Positions 48,976 to 60,246 of a DNA stretch of 64,000 nucleotides are shown piece by piece. The DNA is taken from the NCBI RefSeq assembly GCF_030704535.1, contig NC_081812.1:17183501-17247500 (forward strand), in the 5' to 3' direction. A program made the position numbers and the translations under genes. Position 1 is the stretch's first letter; every line of letters starts with the position of its first letter. This DNA is from Vitis vinifera. Taxonomy: Eukaryota > Streptophyta > Magnoliopsida > Vitales > Vitaceae. The notes under the pieces were generated by a model, which was not told the DNA's origin, did no database searches, and saw only the letters and a list, made by a program, of their open reading frames with translations.

Positions 48976-51903
48976 AATGAAATACTCCAAGATCCGAAGC
49001 AAATTGACTAGATGGTTTCAATATTACTTCGTCTTTTCCAAGGCTGCCCTGTTAATCTCCGGTGATCTTGCTTTCTTTCGTTACTTTTTGAGTTTTAACT
49101 TGAAGAAAGAAAATATATAATTTCGCTTCTAAGGACTTAGAGCCCTAGAATTGTTCTCATTTTCGTGTTTTTTTTTGCCCTCTCAGCTCTGGTGTTCAGC
49201 CACAGCCTAGTAGAACATGCAGTGGTGGATGTGTTGATGTCATACATCACAGATACGTGGAAGAACGTACATCTGAACGTTGCAGCAGTAGCTGTGAATA
49301 CGTACGAAGTGACATCTACAATAGCAGTGGTTCTTCTCGCTCACGCGTCAGATGCCTACTTTGGTCATTTCAAAATGATCCTAATCACCACTAAAACCTA
49401 TATTCTTGTAAGTGTAACGCTAGGTTGTTTCTTCTTCCAATTATTTATTTATTCTCCTTCACAGTTCACATCATGGATAAGATAAGTTAAGTGAGATTTT
49501 AATTTAACCCTTAAACATGCTATTTTGATACCTTGTATAAGTCATTTTTAAAAACACTTTTCAAAAATTTAAAAATAAAAAATTATTTTGGATAATAATT
49601 CTTTATTTTGATTTTATAAAGTATAAATTGTAAATTCAATTTATATCATATAAATAAATTTAATTTAAGTCTTATTAAAAAATATAAATAATTTTTTATA
49701 ATAAAATATGAATAGTAGAATTATAATAAAATCATAAATAACATTTTCTCTTATAAATATCTTAATATCTTATTAAAACATAATTGGTTTATTTTTTTAA
49801 AAATAAAAATTAATAATTACTAATGCTATTTTTAAAAATTATGAAATTTATTACTTTGTTTTTTAAAATTGTTTCTCAACAACAATCAAACAATAGTAAT
49901 AAAAAAAAGACTCTTAAAGATGTTTTTTTTTAATGAAAATAAAATATATTTTAAAATGCATATAGTGTAAAAGATTTTTTTAAAATGAAAATAAAATATT
50001 ACTTTAAATTATATATATGGATCATTTTATTTCATTTTTTCATTGTAACATTGAATTGAAAATAAATAATCGTTTTAATTTTACAGTGTAAATGAATCTA
50101 AATTCATTTCCATACAAACATAAATGTCAACAAAAACAAAATATTCAATCCATTTTTTATTAGCATGTACCAAGCCTGGCGTTAGTACTGCTCCTAGGGG
50201 CTTCCTCTCCACTCGGATGTCTTGGTACTCTTATTAATACACTAGATTCGATAATTCGTGGATTCATGTTTAGTGTCAATTCTTGTTGTTGCAGGGGTTG
50301 GTACTATTATGGATTACAGGTACTAAGATTTGGCTGCTCGTTGTGGCTTTGGTGCTAATCTCGGTGGGCACAGCAGGGAAAGAACCACCGTTGAAAGAAT
50401 TCCTGGTTGATCAGTTAAGGCGCCATGAACAGAGCCTGGATGGCAATAATGAAATTCGGGTGCAGGCACGTACGGAGGTTTGGTGGCGCTTTTGGTGGTG
50501 CTTGGGATCCATCACAGCAACCTTCGCCTTCTCAGCTGTTGACTGGCCAAACACCTTCAAAGTCGTGATAGTGGTGATGTTCGTTGCTTATTGGCTGTTT
50601 CGTTTTGGCGAAGGCCTTCCCTATTGCCAAAGCCCAACCAGCGAAGAAAACCAAACCGGGAAACAAGAAGCAAGCGCCAGCCCGCTTTCCCTTGCATATC
50701 GCGTTCTTAAGGCTGCAATAATGAAGCGACATCTCCACTACCCTGATGCAAGCAAGTTCTTCAAAAACGACAGTGGTGAACTAATTTTGTTGCCCAATAT
50801 TCCATTCTTCAGGTACAGAGTTGCAACTCTCTCTCTCTCTCTCTTTCTTTCTAATACACAAGTGAAAAACACTCCTCCCTCTCATTTGTGACATTTAAAC
50901 CTTGTCGGTGGAACATAGATGGTTAGATAAAGCGGCTATTGTGGACCCATCCTCCCTCAGTCCAGAAGAACAAGAAAAACAGGGAAAGCTTTGCTCTGTT
51001 GCACAGGTGAAGGAAATAAAATATCTCCTAAAAATGGTTCCTATGTGGGCGACCTTCCTGGTGTATGGTCTGGTTGAAGCAACGGGGAGCACTTTTTTTG
51101 TTGAACAGACCTCCAACCTGAGATCACCTATTACCGACAGCTTTGTCGATATCGTGATTGCTTTCAATGCCATGAAATCCTTAACAAGCTTCATAGTTCC
51201 ATATTTGTACGAGTTACTAATCCAACGGAGGTGGAGTGATGGAAGACAAAAACAAGGTGGTCTGCTAGTGAGAATTGGTGTTGGAATGGTTTCGTCCATC
51301 ATATGTTGTTGTGCTGCTTGGCAGGTTGAGGTGCGCAGATTGAATATGGTTGATAGAGAGGGAGTTAAAGACGACCCAGATGTGAAAATCCACATGAGTA
51401 TCTTGTGGTTAGTTCCACAATTCTGCCTGTTGGGATTCATGGAAGGACTCGCGGAAGCCGGACTCGTGGATTTCTTCTGTGATCTGGTAGCTGACTCGAT
51501 GAAGAGTTATGCGGGACCTTTCACTAATTGCACACTGAGTATTGGAAAATTGGTCAACATTGCCTGTGTCTTTGTTTTCCGTGACTGGTTCAGAGACAAC
51601 GTAAACAATAGTCATCTAGATAGGTATTACCTTATGCTAACAATACTAAGCTCCGCGAATCTGTGCTTGTACTGCTTCGTCTCCCACGAGTACATGGGGG
51701 GTGAGGAAGCTGCAACAGCTAACAACAAACCACATGCAATTTTGGAAGATGGAGATCAAGTGGTCGGGACCGTATCTGACCCTAGTATTGGTTCTCTCTC
51801 CACCACTCATTCTTCGGTCCGTCAAACCATCAGGTGTCACTCCGTCCCTCAATCTTCAGTCCAAACCACCTGGAATCGCCCTCTTAGAAGCTCCAAATGG
51901 TGA
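48976..51903 (+). CDS. NPF (NRT1/PTR family) membrane transporter, divergent type, 4 exons, apparently intact
   Basis: Exons: 48977-49061, 49187-49407, 50295-50812, 50919-51903; 602 aa in one frame, with GT..AG introns. The ATG at 48977 (MKYSKIRSKL) sits at the same place as in the copy at 55567, whose leader also matches. Several hydrophobic segments are visible, e.g. SKAALLIS plus ALVFS, LLVVALVLISVG, FKVVIVVMFVAYWLF, ATFLVYGLV, MVSSIICCCAAW, ILWLVPQFCLLGFMEGL, KLVNIACVFVF. NPF landmarks include KLCSVAQVKEIKYLLKMVPMW, YELLIQRRW, LLVRIGVGMV and LVPQFCLLGFMEGL. The TM1 proton-coupling ExxER motif reads S35-L-V-E38-H39, and the region of the usual GADQFD/FFNWFY signatures is shortened and different (KEFLVDQLRRHE, VWWRFWWCLG). 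The substrate cannot be named. NPF members move nitrate, peptides, hormones or glucosinolates. The tail is hydrophilic and Ser-rich. Confidence 0.88.
49490..50280 (+). other. Intron 2 of the intact NPF gene, AT-rich
   Basis: An 887-bp intron (49408-50294) from CTT|GTAAGT to TTGCAG|GGG. Its interior is A/T homopolymer-rich with no recognised element. Its phase-0 position equals that in the NPF relic on the minus strand (25.6-24.4 kb). Confidence 0.8.
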
Positions 51904-52213
51904 CGTTTGAAGTTTGAACATCATTAATGTTACTATCATTTTCCTTGTATTACTTCATGTAGCAGTTTTAGCAACTCATTTTATGAAGTTTCTCATTAAT
52001 AAAATTTGTCTGGCTTATTCATATTGTATTATTATTTATTAGAGCAAAATAATATATTAATATATAATAATTTTAATCCTTAATTCTAATAAAAGTATAA
52101 TTTAAATATCTCTTCACATTAATTTGAAAATTGAAAAATTAAAAAAAAAAAATAGTGCTACTTTTTATCCCATTCATTTACCACATTTGTATCATTTAAT
52201 TAAATGAAATGTT

Positions 52214-52216
<3 letters not shown>

Positions 52217-52250
<34 letters not shown>
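52217..52250. repeat. (AT)17 microsatellite
   Basis: An uninterrupted AT dinucleotide run, about 300 bp after the NPF stop codon. It is a likely length polymorphism. Confidence 0.95.
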
Positions 52251-52253
<3 letters not shown>

Positions 52254-52970
52254 TCACACTTTTTTTTATTTATAAAAAAGTCACCACTCGCTTTGATAAA
52301 AATATGATAAGGATAATGTCATAATTGAAATAAATTAAATATTAATAATTGTTGCGTTATTCTGTTATAAAAATTTAGAGGCATCATCTTTAATAATGCT
52401 AATTAAGCCTAAATTTAATTAATATGAACTCAAGATAATAGTTTGTAATTATGAAAAGGGAGAAAAATGAAGATGAGGGGAAGAGAGTTTGGTGGCGCTT
52501 TTCCTGGTCTCTTGACCACCTTCATTACAGTCTCGGCCTGATCCCCACGGAAACGCTTTTTTGATTGATCGATCAAATTAATCACATACCTAAACCTTAC
52601 GTTTCTCTCTTTGGATCAGGTCCTTCTCCACTTTCTTCATCACATACTTAGACGATTGCTTAATTATCCCACCAAGGTGGGCAGGATCAGCCCAAACAAT
52701 ATAAGTACGTTTGATTCTCAAAAAGTTTCATAAAAAGAAATAGTGTGGAACAATATAAGGAAAAAAAGTATGGAAAATTAATATAAAAAAAGGGAAAAAA
52801 AGTATTGAAAATTAATAAAAAAAGAAAAAAAAAACCCTTCTTAAACTTTCTTTATCTTTAACTAAAGAAAATGGAAACAAAAATATAACTTACTAAAACT
52901 TGCACTAATGTCCATTAGTTGATCAATTCAAGGAGGGAGCAATCTTTTGGAAAATCTTTCTGAAATCAAT

Positions 52971-54076
52971 AGTCTACATGAACTCGTAATTTGTCGGTTT
53001 TCTTTGGTTCTACAACTGTGTTAGCTAATCAAGTTGGCTACTATACTTCTATAATAAATATTGTCTCTAAGAAGAAGAAGAAGACTTTTGTGAGCTAAGA
53101 ATAGTCTATGAAATTTAATCAAATCTATGTAGTCTACATATAAACTCATCACTTGTCGATTTTCTTTGGTTCCATAACCTTGTTTGCTGCTAAACACGTT
53201 GGCTACTATGCTTCTCTAATAAATTCTCTCTAAGAAGAAGAAGAAGACTTTAGTGAGCTAAGAATAGTCCATGAAATTTAATCAAATCTATGTAGTCTAT
53301 GTAGGGACCCCTCCCCCTGATGAAACGTGGCACGCCTCGTTGTCCGGAGTAATTCTATCCGGACTCCCCCAAGGGACACGTGACGCACTTCCCCTATCCG
53401 GGCTTCCTCAGGGAGAGGCACACAGCGCTCGCAAACATCACATCCGGATGACTAACATATCCTATCCGGATATGTCTGTCTGGATCGTTGACTAAAGTAA
53501 GTAAGTCTTACTACATCATTCCGACAGTCTGCCACAACCCACATTCCGCCACCTACAAAGCAAAAGGACAGGAATGATGGCAAGTCACCTCACACGATCT
53601 CTGACAACCGCGTCGCCTCCCACGATCTTTGACAGCCGCCCTAAGGGTGATGATGGCCCTGCCACCACCTAGAGGCATCATGACGAGCCAAAAAGTCTCC
53701 CCACCATTAAAAAAGGAGGCAGAACTTCTATCACTATATATATGAACCTTCACACAAGGAGGAAGATAAGTTTACTATACCTAGTAAAAGGTCAACTGTT
53801 TTATCTCTTTAAACCATGGTTGACAAAACCATCGGAGGGTATGTCCGGACACCCTGTCCGGACACCTTTTGCAGGGACGATTGAACCAGAACTCTATCTT
53901 GGTTGAAAGCGTGCGTCCATTTGGCACCTACGTGGATCACAGGGACGCGAGGCCTCAACAGTCTACATATGAACTCGTCACTTGTCGATTTTCTTTGGTT
54001 CCATAACCGTGTTTGCTGCTAAACAAGTTGGCTACTAACTTCTCTAAGAAAAAGAAGACTTCAGAGTTAAAGATAA
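52971..54076. repeat. Tandem array of about 160-bp units, third unit split by a solo LTR
   Basis: Unit 1 is 52971-53130, unit 2 is 53131-53293, and unit 3 begins at 53294 and resumes after the LTR (53961 to about 54076). Each carries AGTCTACAT.(A)AACTC, TTTTCTTTGGTTC, AA(A/G)TTGGCTACTA, TCTCTAAGAAGAAGAAGA and (in units 1 and 2) GAGCTAAGAATAGTC.ATGAAATTTAATC. No coding function is seen. Confidence 0.85.
53300..53960. mobile_element. Solo LTR, 661 bp, with 5-bp target duplication
   Basis: It begins TGTAGGGACC and ends GGCCTCAACA, the TG..CA form expected of an LTR. GTCTA flanks it on both sides (53295-53299 and 53961-53965). A TATA-like ACTATATATATG at about 53731-53742 and several CCGGA-rich words occur inside. 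No internal retrotransposon sequence is left, so recombination between two LTRs removed the body. The superfamily (probably Gypsy, from the length and my memory of similar LTRs) is uncertain. Confidence 0.85.
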
Positions 54077-55520
54077 TTCAATCACACCGAAATAAATATG
54101 AGGTGATTACATGTAAGGAAGGCTCGTACTTGGAGACCAAGTTGACTCGCACCAAGTTTAGGTATGATAGAATAATAATAATATGATCAGCAATCCCCAT
54201 GTTGTCGAATCTGATAGAGCCAGAAATGGTCATCAATGGGCAGGCAGGAAAAGTTAGTAAGGGTAAAATACGAAAGTTATTAAACAATTTTATATGGTAA
54301 ATATAATTTATAATTTTAAATTCATCATTATTTAATCAAACAACAGAGAAAAACATCTCCAAAAGTGCCTAAGTTGACCATTATTTATAGTTGGAATTTA
54401 ATTTGTCTAAATATGATTAGATTCACATAAAAACTGAAATTTTTGTGCTTATTATTATTATTATTTTCTTGAGCTAATAATAGTCTTTTAAAAAAAATTA
54501 AAAGCCAAACATGATTGATATAACCCCCGATACTCTTAATAATTTGTGAAGGATATGGTAGAACCTAGGTCTTTCAGGCATGTGGAGACAATGGGCCTAG
54601 CCTCATCTAATTTGAGGGAAAGCTTTCTTATGTAGTGCAACAACTTTTTTAAAGATGCCCTTTATTTTGTAGTCCAAAGGCCAAAGTGGGCCTTTTAAAT
54701 GTACAGCTGATTTACTGGAACTCGAAAGTAGTTACATTAAACTTAATATGTAATAATAATTTTTAAATAGTTGATGATTAGCATGGAAAAGGGGATAAAA
54801 GAATAGTACATAAAATTTTAAAGATACTGAATTCAGAGGGTGATTAAATTATATTTGTTTAATTTAAGACAAAATATTAGAGAGATATTATCAATAATTA
54901 TAAACTATTAAAACTTCAAGTCTGCGTTGTGGAAATAAAATTGTCAATGCTTTTGATGGAATGAAATTCTATGACATTAAAAATCATTCAATGGTGCCAA
55001 CCGAAAAGAATAATTCAGGGCATTATCTGTTCCTAGTTATTTGTATTATTGTATTCCCATGAACCACATGAGATCAAGGAAGACTCACAAATTCACTAGT
55101 GCTGATGGTGCCATGTTTTTGGAAGCAGGAATGGACAAGAGTGGTGGGCCTTAAAAATGATGTGGAGGAAGAAAGATTTTCTTATTGATTGTTTATGTTG
55201 CATCGTCTAAGACCCTGAACCATCTGCCAATGATTTCAAATCTTTTTGGGGTCTTCAATACCAAAGAAAAATTATGAAGGAGGTGGGTTGAAGAAAAGGT
55301 AATGGAGAGAGATTTCAGAAAGTATAATAAAGAACGACCCAGTTGACTGACGGCGGCTCTCACTGCTACGTGTTCCTATGCCATATTACTTCATCTCTCG
55401 TATAATATTAATTGCAACCAAGCGATATTATTTCCAGGATAAGAGAGTGGATATCCTAAGCTGGTTTCACTACGTACTCTGTAAGCTTGCCATATATGTT
55501 ATATGATATATCCTAGCCTT
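54077..55520. other. Intergenic upstream of the Copia-interrupted NPF copy
   Basis: AT-rich with no recognised gene. From about 55510 the sequence becomes alignable to the leader of the intact NPF gene (TCCTAGCCTTGTGCTGGT versus GCCTAGCCTGGTGCAGGT). Confidence 0.45.
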
Positions 55521-55693
55521 GTGCTGGTCGTCCACGGCGAATATAGTTTGACGGATAAGACTGAGAATGAAGTACTGGAAGGTCTGGATCAGCAGATTGA
55601 TTGAATGGTTTCGATATTACTTCTTCTTTTCCAAGGCTGTTCTGTTAATCTCGGGTAATCTTAACCACCCGGCGAAGCCCTTTGCTATAGCCA

Positions 55694-55916
55694 AGATAGG
55701 AAGAAGAAGAGAGTGAGAAAGAGAGATTTCTTTTATATCTTGACAATACAACCCCTCTGCTATATATATAGCAGGGTTTAGAAAAACAGAGGCTAACAGA
55801 GTTTTAACAAAAGAAAACTAAAACATAACTAAACCAAAAAATAACTAATGCTGTTGTAACAAACTAAACTACTAGTTGTTAATTGCTACTTTGCCTAATT
55901 GCTACTTTGCCTAATT
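55694..55916 (-). repeat. Copia 3' LTR (left copy)
   Basis: 223 bp; reads AGATAGG...CCTAATT on +. It contains the palindromic GCTATATATATAGC at about 55759-55772, a likely TATA region when read on the minus strand. It has a duplicated TTGCCTAATTGCTAC motif at one end. It is identical to the right copy. The ends do not show TG..CA. Confidence 0.93.
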
Positions 55917-56241
55917 TGCTCCCTCAAATGAAGCCTCTAAGAACCACTGAACCTGCTACTACTTTGCCTAATTTGCTCCCTCAAATGAAGCCTCTGGGAG
56001 CGAGCCTCTGGGAGCCACTGAACCTGCCACCATGAGTCACTGAACTTTCAAAAGAAGATCCGGAGAACATCCCAGCAACTGAACCTGCCACCATGAACCA
56101 CTGAACTTTCAAAAGAAGATCCAGAGAACATCACAGCCAGCAACTGAACCTGCCACCATGAGCCACTGAACCTGCCACCATTAACTTCAATCATTCAAGC
56201 TTTTTACCACTCAGTAGAAGCAATCAGACTTTCAAAAAGGA
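55917..56241. repeat. Tandem repeats between the Copia stop codon and 3' LTR
   Basis: ACTTTGCCTAATTTGCTCCC...AAATGAAGCCTCT occurs twice (about 55903-55936 and 55961-55994). A unit of about 64 bp with TGAACCTGCCACCATGA and CACTGAACTTTCAAAAGAAG is repeated between about 56022 and 56180. The minus-strand GAGGGAG next to the LTR (55919-55926) may serve as a weak polypurine tract. No other gene is seen. Confidence 0.7.
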
Positions 56242-59200
56242 CTAATCTCCATTCTTCAGATCAAGAGAAGCAACAGTAAGCTTTTCACGCAGCTTGTCAA
56301 AGAACCTGAAAGATAAAGGCTTTGTGAACACGTCTGCAACTTGATCCTCAGTTGGTACATGATTGACCACCAGCTTCCTCTCCATTACTTTCTCTCTTAC
56401 AAAATAAAGGTCTAACTCCATATGCTTAGTCCTCGAATGCAAAACTGGATTAGCTGAAAGGGAAACAGTACTTATATTGTCACACCAAATTACAGGAACC
56501 ATAGTCATCTTAGTTTGGAGCTCAGACAAAAGGGACTGCAACCATAACATTTCTGAGGTCAAGCTAGCCAAGCTTCTATATTCTGCTTCAGTACTAGATC
56601 TGGAAGTAGTGTGCTGCTTTTTTGAACTCCATGAAACCAAGCTTTTCCCAAGAAAAACACAATGCCCAGATGTAGACCTTCGATCATCAACATCACTCCC
56701 CCAGTCAGCATCACAAAACCCCACTAAATTCATAGTTTCTGATGGCTTCAACACAATACCAAGATCTGTAGTGCCATTGAGATACCTTAAAATTCGTTTG
56801 ACAGCCTTCCAATGAGTATCTAAAGGCTTCTGCATAAATTGGCAAACCTTGTTAACACTAAAAGCAATCTCGGGTCTAGTGATGGTTATGTATTGCAAAG
56901 CTCCAACAACACTTCTGTACTCAAAAACATTATCAATTGGATCACCCATTCCAGCTGAAAGTTTTAGACCAGAAAGCATAGGAGTGGGAAGTGACTTAGC
57001 TCCATCCATTTTAGTCTTCTTGAGCAAATCCTGAATGTATTTTTTTTGAGAAAGATGAAGTCCACCATCTGCAGTTTTCTTTACCTCAATTCCCAAAAAA
57101 TAGCTAAGCTCACCAAGATCTTTAAGGGAAAACAAACCCCTTAACCTTGAGATAAGCTCGTGAATCTCTTGACTACTACTCCCTGTCACAACAATGTCAT
57201 CAACATAAACAAGAACAAAGAGAGAAGAACAGTTGGTAAACCTTACAAATAGGGACTGATCTGACTTAGTGGAAGAAAAACCAAACTGTTGAAGAGAAAT
57301 CTTGAGTTTGTCAAACCAAGCCCGAGGTGCCTGCTTTAAGCCATACAAGGCCTTATGTAGTTTGCAAACTAGCTTTTGTTCTTGATTGGTTTTTCCATCA
57401 AAACCTGGAGGTTGGTCCATGTAAACTTCCTCTTGCAATTCACCATTTAAAAAGGCATTATTGACATCCAACTGCCTTATACACCAGCTTTGAGAAACAG
57501 CAATAGCAAGAACAACTCTAATTGTAGTAGGCTTCACAACTGGGCTGAAGGTTTCATAAAAATCAAAACCAGGAACTTGAGAGTAGCCCTTTGCTACTAG
57601 ACGAGCTTTGTACCTAGAGACAGAACCATCAGGATTCCTTTTGAGTTTAAAAACCCATCTGCACCCAACAGAAGTTCTGTTAGTTGGAAGAGAAACCAAA
57701 GACCAAGTCTTGTTCTTCATCAAAGCTCTAAATTCTTCATCCATTGCTTCTTTCCATTTGGGATGAGAGATTGCTTCCTGGAAAGTATTAGGTTCTTCAA
57801 CATTAAGATCAACAGTATAGACTTTTGGTTTAAAAATACCATTCTTTGACCTCGTAACCATATGATGTGGCTGTTGTGGGAAAGTGACTGGTCTTGTATT
57901 GATAGATTCATTTGGTTCATCTGAATTTGTTGATAAAGGAATTGTACCAGGAAGAGCATATAGATTAGAAGAAGAAGGTATGGAAGCTGACTCATTTAGA
58001 ATTGGCACAGTTGAAGAAGAATCAGTGTTTGATAAATCTTGTTGAACAGACCTAATGTCTGAACCAAGATTCTCATCAAGTTGATGACTTGATTGAGCTG
58101 AAGATGTGGGAAGTGACAGTGAAGGACTGACACTTAGTGGCTCTAGGTTCTTAACTAAAGGAATGCAAGGAAGACCAACCGTTGAATGTGAAACAATTTG
58201 AACAGGTTTTTGAAGTCTATCTGCAAAAGGAAACCTAGTTTCATCAAAGACAACACTTCTAGAAATAAACATTCTTCCTTGCTGATTTAAGCATTTATAC
58301 CCTTTGTGTTTAGAACTGTAACCAAGGAAAGTACAAGGTGAGGACCTAAAATCTAGTTTATGTTTATTGTAAGGTCTTAGGTGAGGAAAACAAAGGCAGC
58401 CAAACACCTTAAGTTGAGAATAATTGGGTTTAGAATTAAACAAAAACTCATAGGGACACTTTTGCTTTAAGACCTCAGTAGGCAACCTGTTGATAAGAAA
58501 AACAGCTGTGGAAAAAGCATCAGGCCAATATTTAAGTGGAAGAGAAGCTTGAGCAAGAAGAGTCAAACCTAATTCCACTATATGTCTATGCTTTCTTTCA
58601 ATAATGCCATTCTGTTTTGAAGTATGAGGACATGAAAGCCTATGTATTATACCATTTTGTTCAAAATAGGTTTTCAAACTTCTAAATTCACCACCCCAAT
58701 CTGTTTGAAAGGTTTTGAGTTTACAACCAAATTGGAGTTCAGCTTGAGCTTTAAACATTAAAAAGGCTTCTCTAGTTTGTGACTTAGTTTTCAAGAAATA
58801 AACCCAGGTGTATCTAGAGTATGCATCAACAAAAGAAACATAATATGTGAACCCATAAGAAGAATTGATTGGAGCTGGCCCCCATAAATCTGATACAACT
58901 AATTGAAGAGGCTTAGTATACACAGTTTGAGAAATTGGAAAAGGCAAATTATGACTTTTCCCGAGCTGACAAGCTGAACAAATTGAAGAACCAGATTTGG
59001 TAGAAAATGGAATTTTATTATCATTGAGAACCTGTGTTACAATTTTTGAGGCCGGATGACCAAGCCTTTTATGCCACAGATCAAAAACATGAAAACTAGA
59101 ATTGGTCTTTTCAGGAAAATCAGAATTGTCATTATGCACAAGAGAAGCATTACAACATGTAAGTTCATTTTTATCATTTGATAAAGAAAGACCAGATGCT

Positions 59201-60246
59201 TTTCCAAATAGTTTCTTTGATAGGTTGAACTGATAGAGTCCTTTATGCAGATTGCCCTGCAAGAGTAAAGAGTGATTAGATTTGTCTTTAACAAAACAAA
59301 CCTTTGGATGAAACTCAAAATAAACATTATTATCTCTAGCAAATTGAGAAACACTTAACAAATTCTTCTTAATTGCAGGAACTCTAAGAATATTTTTAAG
59401 GAAAAGAACTTTATTTGGACTAGAAGAAGAAGGAAAAACAGATAAACCAATGTGTGAAATTTTAAGTCCAGTCCCATTTCCCATGTGGATTTTTGAGTTA
59501 CCATTATACTCAGCACCAGAATTGAGGTTGCCAAGATCATGAGTAACATGGTTTGTGGCTCCTGAATCTGGGAACCAACAACAATTTTGAAGATCTTCAG
59601 GAGTGGCAACCATTGCTTCCATTTCTGAGTAATCTTGATTTTCTTGAGCATCATACTCAGTGAGATTGACATTTCCAGCACTAGAAATTGAACCAGATGC
59701 TCCATTCCTTGCACCACTTCCTAAAACACCAGGAGTAGGTCCATTAGCAGGCATATTCCCATGGAAATTTGGATCATACCTATAGAAGCAACGATGAACA
59801 GTATGACCAAATTTATTGCATAGTTGACACTGAGGCTTGATTCCTCCTTGAGCTCTGCCACGACCTCTTCCTCTGTTATGAACAAAAGACCCTCTAGTCA
59901 CCTGATTTCCTCCAAATTGATTCCTATTCTGAAAACCACTAGAAGGGTAGCCATTAGAGTTCCAAGAGGAAGAAGGACCTCTATTAGAATACTGAGAGGT
60001 GTAATTCACAGAAAGATCATTAGAAGAGATTTTGTGTGCAATTCTTCCTTCATGAGCAATCAAAGTCGAGGTGACATATTGAAGAGAAGGAGAAGACTTT
60101 TTCGAGGAGATAACAGCAATGACAGACTCGTATTCATCTCCGAGACCTTGCATTATAGCAAGTATATGATCTGTGTCTGAAATTTTGTGACCAGCAGTAG
60201 CAAGAAGATCACAATAATTCTTCATTTTGGTAAGATAATCTCTCAT
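56242..60246 (-). CDS. Copia gag-pol polyprotein, main open frame
   Basis: A 1334-codon frame from an internal ATG (60246) to the stop at 56242. In order: the rest of gag, an Arg/Gly-rich linker, a CCHC zinc knuckle (C140, C143, H148, C153), an aspartic protease core with D227-S-G-A230, an integrase zinc-binding HRLGHPAS element and core (VSDLWGPAP), a reverse transcriptase with YVDDIVVTG, and RNase H with FCDADWGSD and STEAEYRSLA near the C-terminus. Apart from the upstream frame break, no stop interrupts it. A complete set of enzyme domains in one frame agrees with the identical LTRs. It copies RNA to DNA and integrates it in the nucleus, as known for Copia elements. Confidence 0.95.
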   Translation of the reverse strand: MRDYLTKMKNYCDLLATAGHKISDTDHILAIMQGLGDEYESVIAVISSKKSSPSLQYVTSTLIAHEGRIAHKISSNDLSVNYTSQYSNRGPSSSWNSNGYPSSGFQNRNQFGGNQVTRGSFVHNRGRGRGRAQGGIKPQCQLCNKFGHTVHRCFYRYDPNFHGNMPANGPTPGVLGSGARNGASGSISSAGNVNLTEYDAQENQDYSEMEAMVATPEDLQNCCWFPDSGATNHVTHDLGNLNSGAEYNGNSKIHMGNGTGLKISHIGLSVFPSSSSPNKVLFLKNILRVPAIKKNLLSVSQFARDNNVYFEFHPKVCFVKDKSNHSLLLQGNLHKGLYQFNLSKKLFGKASGLSLSNDKNELTCCNASLVHNDNSDFPEKTNSSFHVFDLWHKRLGHPASKIVTQVLNDNKIPFSTKSGSSICSACQLGKSHNLPFPISQTVYTKPLQLVVSDLWGPAPINSSYGFTYYVSFVDAYSRYTWVYFLKTKSQTREAFLMFKAQAELQFGCKLKTFQTDWGGEFRSLKTYFEQNGIIHRLSCPHTSKQNGIIERKHRHIVELGLTLLAQASLPLKYWPDAFSTAVFLINRLPTEVLKQKCPYEFLFNSKPNYSQLKVFGCLCFPHLRPYNKHKLDFRSSPCTFLGYSSKHKGYKCLNQQGRMFISRSVVFDETRFPFADRLQKPVQIVSHSTVGLPCIPLVKNLEPLSVSPSLSLPTSSAQSSHQLDENLGSDIRSVQQDLSNTDSSSTVPILNESASIPSSSNLYALPGTIPLSTNSDEPNESINTRPVTFPQQPHHMVTRSKNGIFKPKVYTVDLNVEEPNTFQEAISHPKWKEAMDEEFRALMKNKTWSLVSLPTNRTSVGCRWVFKLKRNPDGSVSRYKARLVAKGYSQVPGFDFYETFSPVVKPTTIRVVLAIAVSQSWCIRQLDVNNAFLNGELQEEVYMDQPPGFDGKTNQEQKLVCKLHKALYGLKQAPRAWFDKLKISLQQFGFSSTKSDQSLFVRFTNCSSLFVLVYVDDIVVTGSSSQEIHELISRLRGLFSLKDLGELSYFLGIEVKKTADGGLHLSQKKYIQDLLKKTKMDGAKSLPTPMLSGLKLSAGMGDPIDNVFEYRSVVGALQYITITRPEIAFSVNKVCQFMQKPLDTHWKAVKRILRYLNGTTDLGIVLKPSETMNLVGFCDADWGSDVDDRRSTSGHCVFLGKSLVSWSSKKQHTTSRSSTEAEYRSLASLTSEMLWLQSLLSELQTKMTMVPVIWCDNISTVSLSANPVLHSRTKHMELDLYFVREKVMERKLVVNHVPTEDQVADVFTKPLSFRFFDKLREKLTVASLDLKNGD

